From Plasmodiophora brassicae (Eukaryota > Endomyxa > Phytomyxea > Plasmodiophorida > Plasmodiophoridae), in NCBI GenBank assembly GCA_039704465.1, contig JASFAU010000020.1, forward strand, positions 496,001-560,000: a DNA stretch of 64,000 bases, written 5' to 3'. Each line of letters starts with the position of its first letter. Positions within the stretch are counted from its first letter, which is position 1. The notes under the pieces are model-generated. The model saw only the letters and a program-made list of their open reading frames with translations. It had not been told where the DNA came from and searched no databases. A program made the position numbers and the translations under genes. Below, in pieces: positions 55,225-64,000 of the stretch.

Positions 55225-56210
55225 TATGGCCAGGATGGAGATGAACAAGGTCAGCGTGATCGCTGACCACAGCACGTCGCTGCCGGACGCACTCGACGCC
55301 TGATGAGCGGTGGTTGGCGCTTGTGTCCTGGGCGACTCTTCCTGTCTAGGCGTCTGTTCAGCAGGAGCAACGTGCTCGGCAACACTGGCCCGTTGCTGCT
55401 CTGCAGCTGGTTCGTGCTGATCTGCAACCTGCCGTTCCGTGTCGGGGATCGGCCGTTGTTCCAGGTTCGGCGCCTGTTGCGTACTGAAATGATCGGCATT
55501 GACGACGCCACAGACGGGGCACTTCCACGAGGTTGACTGTGCCGCGAAGGCCCGCCTCTCCTCCTTGCTGTACTCCAGCGACCCGATGGCCCCCTGCGGG
55601 TCCGTGGGCAGGAACGCGATCAACGCGACCAGAACCGTACGAATGCTCCACGATGGCTGCGGCGACGATTAGAACACGGTTGTGCCGAAACAGTCAGTCA
55701 GGGACAGTACGCGTACCTGCCAGAACTCGGGGTGGAACCCGCTGATGCTCAGACAGATCTTCTTGCCCGTTTCGAATCGCCCGGACGGCTGCGCAGCGAC
55801 GTGAGTGTGGCGCCGCACGGGGCACGCGCCGATGCACGGTACCGTTAGCAGCATCAGGTCGGGCGGTTTGAACGGGTAGTCGCTCGGCCTGGGTGATCCC
55901 GAACAATCAGCGACGGTGCTGTTTCGACGGCCGCATACGAGACGACGGACAGGACGATACGGCCGTGGTAGATGCCGCCCTCGAACTCGGTGTCACGCGG
56001 CCCGCGTATCGTGAAGTGCCAGTCGAACATGTTGTCGTCGAGCGGCGCCGCCACGAAATCGCCCGACCCGGCCTGCCGCATCTCGCGTATCTCCTGCAGG
56101 ATGCGCTTGACCGCCCCGGACTGCCCCACCCCTGGACGAAACGATATCAGCGCGCGCACACACGGCCGGGGGACACGCGAACGCGACGCACTCGACGGCG
56201 GCGACGACAT
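55201..56210 (-). CDS. UBE2J: Ubiquitin-conjugating enzyme E2 J (Ubc6-type, ER anchored)
   Basis: Four exons (56210-55951, 55888-55843, 55788-55717, 55656-55201) encode 277 aa. The UBC fold starts at AVKRILQEIREM. DNMFDWHFTIRGPRDTEFEG and YHGRIVL follow, and the active-site Cys lies in KKICLSISGFHPEFWQ. WSIRTVLVALIAFLPTD and GAIGSLEYSKEERRAFA are signatures of the J class. A CxxC pair (CPVCG), a Gln/Pro-rich linker and a C-terminal tail anchor (AITLTLFISILAILI) complete it. Works in ER-associated degradation, adding ubiquitin at the cytosolic face. Start at 56,210 is the first in-frame ATG. Divergent from the tomosyn gene. Confidence 0.93.
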
Positions 56211-56434
56211 CGACCCGCGTCTCGCGCTGAATGTGACGGCGATGCGCGGACTGCGCGGGCCACGTCAGCGCCGCCGCCGCCCATCTATGATTCGACGCGG
56301 GGCGTCGTCGTCGTCCCCCACACCCCAAAAACACGACGGCGACCCGTCCATTCGCCACTTGGCGACAACAGCAATACGTAACCCCGCGCTGCCCTGCTGC
56401 TGCCATCCGCCATTCGTGTTTTGGATGGGTTGAG
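56211..56434. promoter_or_regulatory. Divergent promoter region, UBE2J and tomosyn genes
   Basis: 224 bp between start codons, no TATA box seen. Confidence 0.45.
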
Positions 56435-59166
56435 ATGGGGAACAGCGTCGGGCGTCGGCGGCGGCCGGCGGCGGCGGCGGCGGACGACGACGACGACGAC
56501 GACGACGCCGTGCCGTCGTCGTTCGTGGCGTGCGACCTGCACCGGTCCGATGTCGTGTTCGCGCCGGTCGGCCGGGCCGGCGTCGGCCGGTGCATCACGG
56601 CGCTGGTCGGCCTGGGCGGCGGCGGCGGTCTGTTCGCCTGCGGCACCGCCACCGGCCTCGTCGTCATCGGCGACGCGTCGCAACGGCAACCGACGGTGAC
56701 GCTTCGCAACAGCGACGCTGCTGCTGTCGTCGCCCTGCACGCCCTGGCGGGCAACCGCCTGGTCGTCGGCCTCGACCCGCCCGTCGTGGAGGTCTGGAAC
56801 TGGCGGACGTCCTGCCGACTGTCGTCCATCGCCTCCGTCGACCTGTCGTGCTCGTCGTCCTACGCGTCCCGGTTCATCCTGCATGCGGCCGGCGACGCCG
56901 GCAACGTGGACGTGCTCGATGCGGCGGCCGGCGGGCGCCTGTCCGCGTACGTCATCCCGGGCGCCGTCCCCGAGGCCCGCCCCGCCATCTCGCTGACGGA
57001 ACCGCTGGCCCGGCAGCTTCAGCGACGCCGGTCGTACGACGACGCGGTGAGGAACCTGTCCGTCAGCGCGATCGCACATGACGGTCAGGAGCTGCTGGCG
57101 GTCGCGTACTCGACCGGGGCGATCCTGCTCTGGAACCTGCGTTCCCGGCAGCGGACGCAGTGGCTGGCCTGCCCGCACGACGTCGCTGGCGTCGCGATTG
57201 ACGGCGGGAAGCGGGTCGCAGCGGGCGGGTCGGCAGGCCGCATCTACGTCTGGTCCTCCAAGGGCGCGCCCGTGGGCACGCTCGAGGTCGGCGAGGACAT
57301 CGTCGACCTGCAATGGCTTCCGGATGGGCGCCTTGTCGTCCTGTCCGCGTCGGCGCTGTCGATGTTCGCCGGCGAGTCGCTGGAGGCGGCGGCTGGACGG
57401 TCGGTCGGCGACGTGTCCCGATTTGCGATCATCGACGACGACGATCGCCTGCTCTGCGCGACCTCGTCCGGGTCCGTGTTCGTCTCCCCGATCGCGTCGT
57501 GGCCGACGACGCGGTCCACCGTCATCGCCGATGATTTCGCCATGGCGAACGTGTTCACGGCGTGCTCGTCGTCAGCGTCGCCCAGCGTGCCGTTCGGTGT
57601 TCGCCACTGCGTTCTCGTTACGTCCGGTGCGTCGTCGTCGCCCCGCGAGGTCGTCATCTGGGACGTCACGTCGCCGTTCGCCGCACATCACCTGCGCTCG
57701 ATCAGTGTGCAGGACCTGGCGCATGGTGCCGAACCGTCGGCGATCGCTGCGTATCCGGCGACGGACGACCTCGCCGTTGGGTTCTCGAACGGGCTCGTTG
57801 TCGTGCTGCATGACGCCGTCCAGACCCTGGGCGTGCACGTTCACGCCCGGCCCGTCTCGATCGTCGCGCTCTGCTCCGTTCTGGGCCGCGTCGCTGCAGT
57901 GGACACGGGCATGACGGTCAGCTTGATCGATGCGCGAACGTCGCAGGTCCTCTTCCTGCACGGGTTCGCCGGCGAGATGCTCCGCGTGGGCGCGATACAC
58001 TTCTGCCAGATCGAGAACGTGTCGTCCACAGGCGACATCGCGTCCGACGGCACCCCACTGCGACCTGTGCTACTGGTCGGCCTCTCGTCCAACCTGGTTG
58101 TCGCCGTGGACGCCAACGAAGGCGTACCGCTGAACGCCTCGCTTGAGTCGATCGCGGGCGTCGCCGGCCACAACGATCAGGACGACGATACGGACGGGCT
58201 GTCATCGCGCTCCGATACGACGACCGGCAATCGCGAACCAGCGCTTGTCGTTGCCGGCGTCGTTGACCTGGAGGGCAACCCGATCCCCTGTGTGCGAACG
58301 GACGACAAGTCCCGGTCGATCTACATCTCGCCAAGGTACATCGTGACAGCGTGCGGGTCGTCGCTCGACGTGAGGCAGATCGGGCGCCATGGCCCGCGAT
58401 GGGAATGCGAAACCATTGTAGGTTTGACCGTCCGAGTCGACCGTCGCCGGCACCCGATTCCTTTGCGTTCCAGGCACACGTATCGCTGCCCGATCCCATC
58501 GTGTCGTGCTTCATCATCTCCCAGCCGATGGAGAACAAGTCGTCCGCATCGTGCGTCGCGCTGGTGCTCGCCTGTCGGTGCCTGCAGATCCGACGACTGA
58601 TGGACCTGTCTACCGTCCTCCTCGAGGCTGACCTGCCCGGTGACATCCCGTAGGCCAGGCAGTTGACCAATCCGGACGTTGCGTTGATGCTCACCTGGCG
58701 CTTGGCGTGCAGGGACGATGAGCTGGCAGCGTGTTGCGTCACAAGCGATGGGCGCCTGACGTGGAGGTCGTCGTCGGGTGAAGTGGTCACCGCGATGCTG
58801 TTCATGGACGCGTTGCGTCGGATTCAGGCGCCCGTGGTCAGCACGGGGACAACAGCCGCCGGGTCCAGCAATGTCGACGCGAAGCACAGCAACTTCCTGG
58901 CGTCCATCTCGAAGGCGATCAAGGGGTCGTCCGTCTGCGATCTGTTCGCGGAGACGCGTCCGCCGCCGCCCGCCGCAGCCCAGGCCCGGCAGGCGACGCG
59001 CGGCAGCGACGCGGACGCGTTCTCCTCGATGACGAGCAAGGCGCGCGAGAACCTGGAGGCGCTGCAGGAGACCGCCGACAAGAGCCAGAACCTGGCCAGC
59101 GCCGCCAACGACTTCGCGGCGAACGCGCGCCGCCTGGCCGCAAAGCAACGATCCGGCTGGTTCTAG
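56435..59166 (+). CDS. Tomosyn/STXBP5-like WD40 protein with C-terminal R-SNARE motif
   Basis: Three exons (56435-58417, 58474-58649, 58713-59166; introns 56 and 63 bp) encode 870 aa. WD40-like blades fill most of the protein (LFACGTATGLVVIGD, LVVGLDPPVVEVWNW, AVAYSTGAILLWNL, VAAGGSAGRIYVW). The last 45 residues form an R-SNARE-like coiled coil (SKARENLEALQETADKSQNL, then ANDFAANARRLAAKQ). This is the tomosyn/Lgl arrangement, in which the SNARE motif competes with VAMP for syntaxin to limit vesicle fusion. It has no membrane anchor, as in tomosyn. Convergent with TBCCD1, 81 bp away. Confidence 0.82.
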
Positions 59167-59247
59167 CCGTTGCCCGGCGTCTTATTTATTCGGGGCGCAC
59201 GGACGAGCGATATCGTACACCTTCAGGGGCGCGGTCGCCCAGCCCCT

Positions 59248-60273
59248 TCACGATACGACGCGGTACCGGTTCTGGTGGAGCGCCTCGAGGAACGTGATCT
59301 CGCCCGACGCTTCCAGCCATTTCTAGGCCCAGGGGGGGCGTTGGTCAGTCAGACGACGGAAGAAGACGAGCGCTGGACGACGTACCCGAAACTGGGTGTC
59401 GACCTGGGCCCTGGCCTGGGCCAGGTCGGCGCGGGGCACGCTGGGATCGTTCAGGCGGGCCAGCAGTGACCTCCATCGCGACTCCCTGACGGACAACGCT
59501 GTGTGTGGTGTGTTCAGTACCACACATGACTTCCTGTTCGTGTGTGTGTGTGAGTAGGCGTCACCTTGCTGGTAGGCGTCGGGCAACGGGAACGGCGACG
59601 GGGGCGGATGCCCGATCGGGACCGGGGCCATGATGAACTCGGCGGGGTCGACGGGGCGGACGACATCGGTGGGCGACGCGTCCGTGGACCCGGCGACGAC
59701 GTAGCGAAGCGAGGCGGCGTCCTGCAGCACAGCCGGGAACGTGGCGCCCGGGTCAGACGCGTCGCAGAGCCGCGGATCGCGGAGCCTATCTTTGAACAAT
59801 GTCGTCGGACCCATCGAACGGCGCGTTGAACGGCCCGACGGCGACGTTGCGGCAGTCGGCCTGCACTGCGATAGGCTCCCTGCAGAGCGCGAACAGGGTG
59901 CAGGAGACTGACGTCCTGCGCAGGCCCAGCGTCAGGGCGATGGCGATCATCGCATGGGTACAACGGACGCGATGGACAGCGAGCGCGTGACGGCCGACAC
60001 GGTCACCAGCTGGCACGACTCGACGAGGACCTCGCCGAGGCAGCATCCGACCACGACCCGGCAATTGCGACAGTCGCGAACGACGACGCGGTCGGCGACG
60101 ACGCCGACAATGTAGAACACGGCATCGGTGCAGGCGACGATGTCGATCGACGACGACGAGCGCCCCGGGGCGACGTGGCGGCTGCCGTTGACAACGCCGT
60201 CGAAGACGATGCGGCCAGTGTCGTCGGCCCCCATCTGCGCCACGGACTCCGCCGCCGCTGTGCTGAGCTGCAT
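59248..60273 (-). CDS. TBCCD1: TBCC domain-containing protein 1-like
   Basis: Five exons (60273-59969, 59915-59811, 59785-59565, 59498-59386, 59322-59248) encode 272 aa. The TBCC/CARP beta-helix is seen in GRIVFDGVVNGSRHV, VVVRDCRNCRVVVGCCLGEV and FALCREPIAVQADCRNVAV. The C-terminal part typical of TBCCD1 follows (VDPAEFIMAPVPIG, PFPLPDAYQQ, ending WLEASGEITFLEAL). TBCCD1 positions centrosomes or basal bodies. The usual N-terminal half (about 250 aa) is absent. A 25-bp GT...AG gap (59,786-59,810) must be removed to keep frame: either a mini-intron or a one-base error. Confidence 0.78.
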
Positions 60274-60479
60274 GCACCCCCGCAGACCTCACTCGAGGCA
60301 TTCCGCCGCGACGCCAAGCAACTCGTTTAGAAACACAGACCCGAGGCGTCAGCCAACGATTCCCTTCATTGGCGCATTTCCGGCAGTACTAGTACTGCTG
60401 CCTCATGTCGGCCCGATCGGACAAGGCCCCGGGGTACCAACTGCTCGATCTACCTACAGAGCTTTTAAGAAATTGAACC
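60274..60479. promoter_or_regulatory. Divergent promoter region, TBCCD1 and 7TM genes
   Basis: 206 bp. CTTTTAAGAAA lies 12 bp before the 7TM start codon. Confidence 0.45.
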
Positions 60480-61844
60480 ATGATGGGCTCGCTGGTGGCA
60501 GCGATTGCCGCCGTGTCATGGGCCTCGTCGTGTGCGCTGACGATTCGGTCTGGCGATGGGCAAGTCCGGTCTGTGACTAGCTATGGATTCGCCGGGGGCA
60601 ACGCGGCGTTCAACGTTTCGGCTGCTGGCGTTGACGTCGTGCAAGCGTCGATGATAAGCCATGCGGTATCCAATGGCCGTATCGTGTTCGTGCAAGTGAC
60701 CACCGTTACCGTCAATGTCGCCGACTGGGCAAACGCCTGCCACGGGAACGGATGCGCGGGCCTCGTGCTATACGCCGACCCGTCCGATCTGCTGCGGACG
60801 ATCTTGGAGATGCTGGCGTGGTCGTACTGGGTCCCGCAGCCCGGCGCATTCGCTGCTCTGCCCATCATGGTCGCCGTCGACGACATTGGGACGGTCTCCT
60901 CTTCCGACACGGTCACCATGGTGAACGACGTGCCCGCGTTGGAGCAGAACCCGGCTGCACGTACTTTGCGAAGCTTTCAAACAATGGCTGCCTTCAGCAT
61001 CGTCGCCGTTGCATACTTTTTCCTCGCCATGTTGTACCTGGTCCGGATCCTGCAATTCGTAGTCGATGCCTCCTGGAGGTTTCGCAGACCGCCTTGGCTG
61101 GCCATCGTCACCCTCTTGTTTTGCGTCCTAGGATACGCGGTGAGAGGGACGCGGGCCGCCAACCTCGCCTGGTTCCACGAGCAAGGCCTCAGCTTTCCTG
61201 CTCTCATCTTCTTCGCCTATGCCGATTTCCCTTTGGTTGCAGTGGCTCGTACCGTCGTGACCGTTATCGGAACACAAACCATGGACGCACAAGGGCAAGA
61301 TCGGTGGCTGTCAAGATTCTATCACTGCGGGTCCATTATTGGCCTTTCGATAGCGGCCACTCTGTGCATCCTTGTTGGCATTGCGACCGGCACGCAGGTG
61401 ATCCCTTTCGGTGTGGTCGCAACCTACCTGCTCTTCGCGTCCCATGGCATGCTCTACACGTTGAAACAGGGATGGGGCATCTTCTGGACGGTTCGACAGC
61501 TGCATAGCCAAACCCGGTTCGGTGGTGGTGGTGATGCAGTGGCCGAACGACGACGTGCGGTGGCACGCGGGTTGTGTGCCACCTGGGTGATGGCCACGTT
61601 GACGCTCGTGTCTCAAGTCGCCGTTCTAGCGGCCCAGAATACGTCCCCGGCCAGTTTCCTGATCGCATACGGTGCAAGTCAGGTTGTGGGATGGGTGGCA
61701 GGCTCGGCGCTGCTGACAACGTTTCGCCCGAGACCATCCGCCATCGACCGCTTTCTGACGATCCGACGTATACTTAAACGGGCCGATGGCGCGTCCCCTG
61801 GTCATGCCAAGACGGCGATACGTGTCTCGCCCGCTGCTAATTAA
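60480..61844 (+). CDS. Seven-transmembrane receptor-like protein with ectodomain
   Basis: Single exon, 454 aa. Signal peptide (residues 1-20), an extracellular domain of about 145 residues including an HGNGCAGLVLYADPSD stretch typical of PA-like luminal folds, then seven hydrophobic segments: about 169-193, 203-222, 236-261, 277-299, 301-326, 362-385 and 388-413. A basic cytoplasmic tail follows. This topology fits a G protein-coupled or GOST/LU7TM-like receptor. No family signature could be assigned. It is less GC-rich and has no intron, unlike most neighbours. Confidence 0.75.
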   Translation: MMGSLVAAIAAVSWASSCALTIRSGDGQVRSVTSYGFAGGNAAFNVSAAGVDVVQASMISHAVSNGRIVFVQVTTVTVNVADWANACHGNGCAGLVLYADPSDLLRTILEMLAWSYWVPQPGAFAALPIMVAVDDIGTVSSSDTVTMVNDVPALEQNPAARTLRSFQTMAAFSIVAVAYFFLAMLYLVRILQFVVDASWRFRRPPWLAIVTLLFCVLGYAVRGTRAANLAWFHEQGLSFPALIFFAYADFPLVAVARTVVTVIGTQTMDAQGQDRWLSRFYHCGSIIGLSIAATLCILVGIATGTQVIPFGVVATYLLFASHGMLYTLKQGWGIFWTVRQLHSQTRFGGGGDAVAERRRAVARGLCATWVMATLTLVSQVAVLAAQNTSPASFLIAYGASQVVGWVAGSALLTTFRPRPSAIDRFLTIRRILKRADGASPGHAKTAIRVSPAAN

Positions 61845-62212
61845 GGGCACGAACTCCAGGCAGTTCATCCTGCGAACGTAACGGTGGATAGCTTCTTGGT
61901 CGATGAAACTTCATGCGCTGTGTATGTAAACCATAGGGCTGGGTTCGCACTCATAGTACTATCGACGCCTTATGTATTACACCTGCGTGGCCCTGCATAT
62001 TGCTTCCACTGTTTCAAGGTCCCCCCACGTTTGGGGATCACGGGCACAAACACGCGGCCATGGCGGTGTTTGTACCCTCCAGTGCTCATCCAATACACAC
62101 TGCACCATTTTCATCAAATACGTTGAGGGGAGGATGGTATAGCCGATGGTAAGCATGCTGAGTAGGGTGGTCGTGGATGGCAAACGCAACGCAGCCGCTG
62201 CTGGGTTTTGCT
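61845..62212. other. Intergenic, nothing recognised
   Basis: 3' flank of the 7TM gene up to the foldback. Confidence 0.4.
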
Positions 62213-63085
62213 GGAGTCATTAACGTCCTTGTAGGTTTCGTGTGCTTGGGTACAGCTGTGCATACATGACGTTCTGCCCTCATAAATATAGGCATTACCG
62301 CGTCGATTATCTGAAGGCTCTTGGTGGCCAGAAGATGCCGTTAATCTGTACACCTATGAGTACACACGTCTCAGTAAGAACATGACAACCTTCGACTTCT
62401 AGCGACGTTAATGACGTTCCGTTGGCAGTGGTCAAGCAAGAACTGTCCAAGCGGCGAACTCATCTGGGCGTTCTGGTCCAGAAGGAAGGCTCGAAAAGTC
62501 GCCTGAAGAGACGCCGGCCTCCCATAATCGGCGACACGGGATCGAGAAAGCTCGAGTTCCTTTCAAGCCTATGGCAGGAGCTGAGGAGCGACGAGGACGG
62601 GAGTGCCGAGCGCTCCTTGCGTTAGTCCATACGGCACTCCTCAGCTCCTGCCATAGGCTTGAAAGGAACTCGAGCTTTCTCGATCCCGTGTCGCCGATTA
62701 TGGGAGGCCGGCGTCTCTTCAGGCGACTTTTCGAGCCTTCCTTCTGGACCAGAACGCCCAGATGAGTTCGCCGCTTGGACAGTTCTTGCTTGACCACTGC
62801 CAACGGAACGTTATTAACGTCGCTAGAAGTCGAAGGTTGTCATGTCCTTACTGAGACGTGTGTACTCATAGGTGTACAGACTAACGGCGTCATCGGTCAG
62901 CTGATCGTCCCGCAGGCGCAACCAATCTGCAAGCTGTTGGTGTATCTTCATGGTTATGGCCTTTTTCTGGCCACCAAGAGCCTTCAGATAATCGTCGCGG
63001 TAATGCCTATATTTATGAGGGCAGAACGTCATGTATGCACAGCTGTACCCAAGCACACGAAACCTACAAGGACGTTAGTGACTCC
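62213..63085. repeat. Large foldback (inverted duplication)
   Basis: Left arm 62,213-62,588 is the reverse complement of right arm 62,637-63,085 apart from few mismatches and one deletion of about 73 bp in the left arm. Spacer 48 bp. The right arm holds the 3' half of the RS-rich gene plus its downstream flank. The left arm is the broken copy. Confidence 0.93.
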
Positions 63086-63435
63086 ATTTCGGCTCGCAGG
63101 GCCATCCGCTGAGGTGTCTTCTGAGCCCGCACATCTTGCGGTGACAGGTACCGCGCAAGTGGTCCAGACGGGATTGGACGCCGACGCGCATCAGGTGCGA
63201 AGGGATCAGCAGGGCTAACAACCCTGCCTTCGCTTTGTCTGCGGTCATCGTGAGACGTTGATAGCAAACGCATGAACAGTGACCTGTCCACCAACGTGGA
63301 TGATTCTTCTTCTCGCGAAGAAGACCGCGTGGGTGAACGTGATGGGGACCGTGACGTACGGCGACCGTGAACGCGGAGGGGATAATGACGGCGACCGGGA
63401 CGAAGATCTCGAAAAGTCACTCGGCGCAAGTCCAT
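62823..63435 (-). CDS. RS-rich protein, unknown
   Basis: Exon 1 from ATG 63,435 (MDLRRVTFRDLRPGRR) runs to about 63,076. A 66-bp intron (GTCCTT...AATATAG, about 63,009-63,074) leads to exon 2 ending at 62,823. The first part has SPSRSPTRSSSREE, typical of splicing-related RS proteins. The C-terminal part is helical and charged (YRDDYLKALGGQKKA, IHQQLADWLRLRDDQL, SLYTYEYTRLS). Another frame upstream of 63,370 also reads RSSSRSPSLSPPRSRSP, so a frameshift or missing exon is possible. Its 3' half is duplicated inversely next door. Confidence 0.5.
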
Positions 63436-64000
63436 AATGTTGACGAGACTAATAAGGCAATGAGACGGCGCAGGTACGGTTGTATCGTTGGTGTGGCGTT
63501 ACGCGCCGCCTCGGCTCCTTTAGCGGCCGGTGCACGAGGACGCGATCGGCGAGCCATCCCGGTCGATGCGACGAAACGATCCAAACATTGACGATAACAA
63601 AGTGATACGTAACAGCGGACATTGGACGTGAACTTGCCACGGGGGTTACGCCTGTTACCGACGTGCCAGCGGCGGTTTGGCGCACGCGGAGTTTGTGCCG
63701 GGGTTGCCGCCGTGCTGCACCAAAGTTGAAGCCCTGCAGTGGAGTCCTGCGGTACATACGTTCACAGTTTCGGTCAATCGGCAATGTCCTACCGTACACC
63801 GCGTCTGCTGGAAGGTCGTAAGCGTGCGCGCCTCGATCGGACCGACGTGTCGAACGTAGTCCCAATGGCTCGCCGATGGTGCCCGAGCAACGAAATGGGC
63901 TAGCGAATCTTTGGTGCCCATGGTTTGTGTCAACTTAGGCCTGGGCGCAGAGCTTCGATGAAGAAGGGGGCTCGTTATGCTATTCGGCATGGTGCCTGCC
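63436..64000. other. Intergenic, nothing recognised
   Basis: Right edge of the window. No convincing coding frame. Confidence 0.4.

Overview
The window is nuclear DNA of a GC-rich single-celled eukaryote. Short spliceosomal introns (about 49-125 bp, mostly GT-AG, often with a CTAAC/CTGAC-like branch site), tightly packed genes and products such as CAF-1 p150, pinin, a kinesin-3, a tomosyn-like protein, TBCCD1 and UBE2J exclude a prokaryote or organelle. A heptatricopeptide/RAP protein and the compact layout suggest a protist. A rhizarian such as a plasmodiophorid is only a guess. All exon structures were built by hand from splice signals, phase bookkeeping and protein family resemblance.

Region 1 (1-14,098) is a stack of retroelements. 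A LINE (endonuclease, RT, RNase H, 3' stem-loop with a TAAAC-repeat tail) is cut by two Ty3/gypsy chromoviruses at 3,330-6,353 and 6,836-13,657. Each is flanked by a perfect 5-bp target duplication, and removing the first restores the LINE frame exactly. The second chromovirus is itself interrupted by a solo LTR of the first family and by a 949-bp miniature LTR element (TRIM) whose primer-binding site resembles half of tRNA-Asn.

Region 2 (15,057-30,731) holds housekeeping genes: Cwc2/RBM22 (-), an LRR protein (+), pinin (+), cytosolic-type malate dehydrogenase (-), an ARM-TPR protein (+), CAF-1 large subunit (+) and an F-box/ankyrin protein with an N-terminal membrane segment (+).

Region 3 (30,791-48,933) is rich in signalling and surface genes: an ionotropic glutamate receptor-like channel (-) with a partial downstream duplicate, a large cysteine-rich surface protein (-), an ammonium transporter fused to an RGS domain (+), a 20-exon kinesin-3 (+) and an HPR-RAP organellar RNA-binding candidate (-).

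Region 4 (48,934-55,050) is accessory DNA: remnants of Mutator-like and CACTA-like DNA transposons, a RAP gene fragment, a duplicated unknown remnant and several inverted duplications.

Region 5 (55,051-64,000) contains UBE2J/Ubc6 (-), a tomosyn-like R-SNARE protein (+), TBCCD1 (-), an intronless 7TM receptor-like gene (+), and an RS-rich gene whose 3' half is copied in an approximately 870-bp foldback.

Divergent gene pairs share 200-300 bp spacers and convergent pairs about 80-125 bp. The Amt-RGS fusion, the iGluR-like channel and the 7TM receptor together hint at nutrient or amino-acid sensing coupled to G proteins. That link is inference from domain content only.
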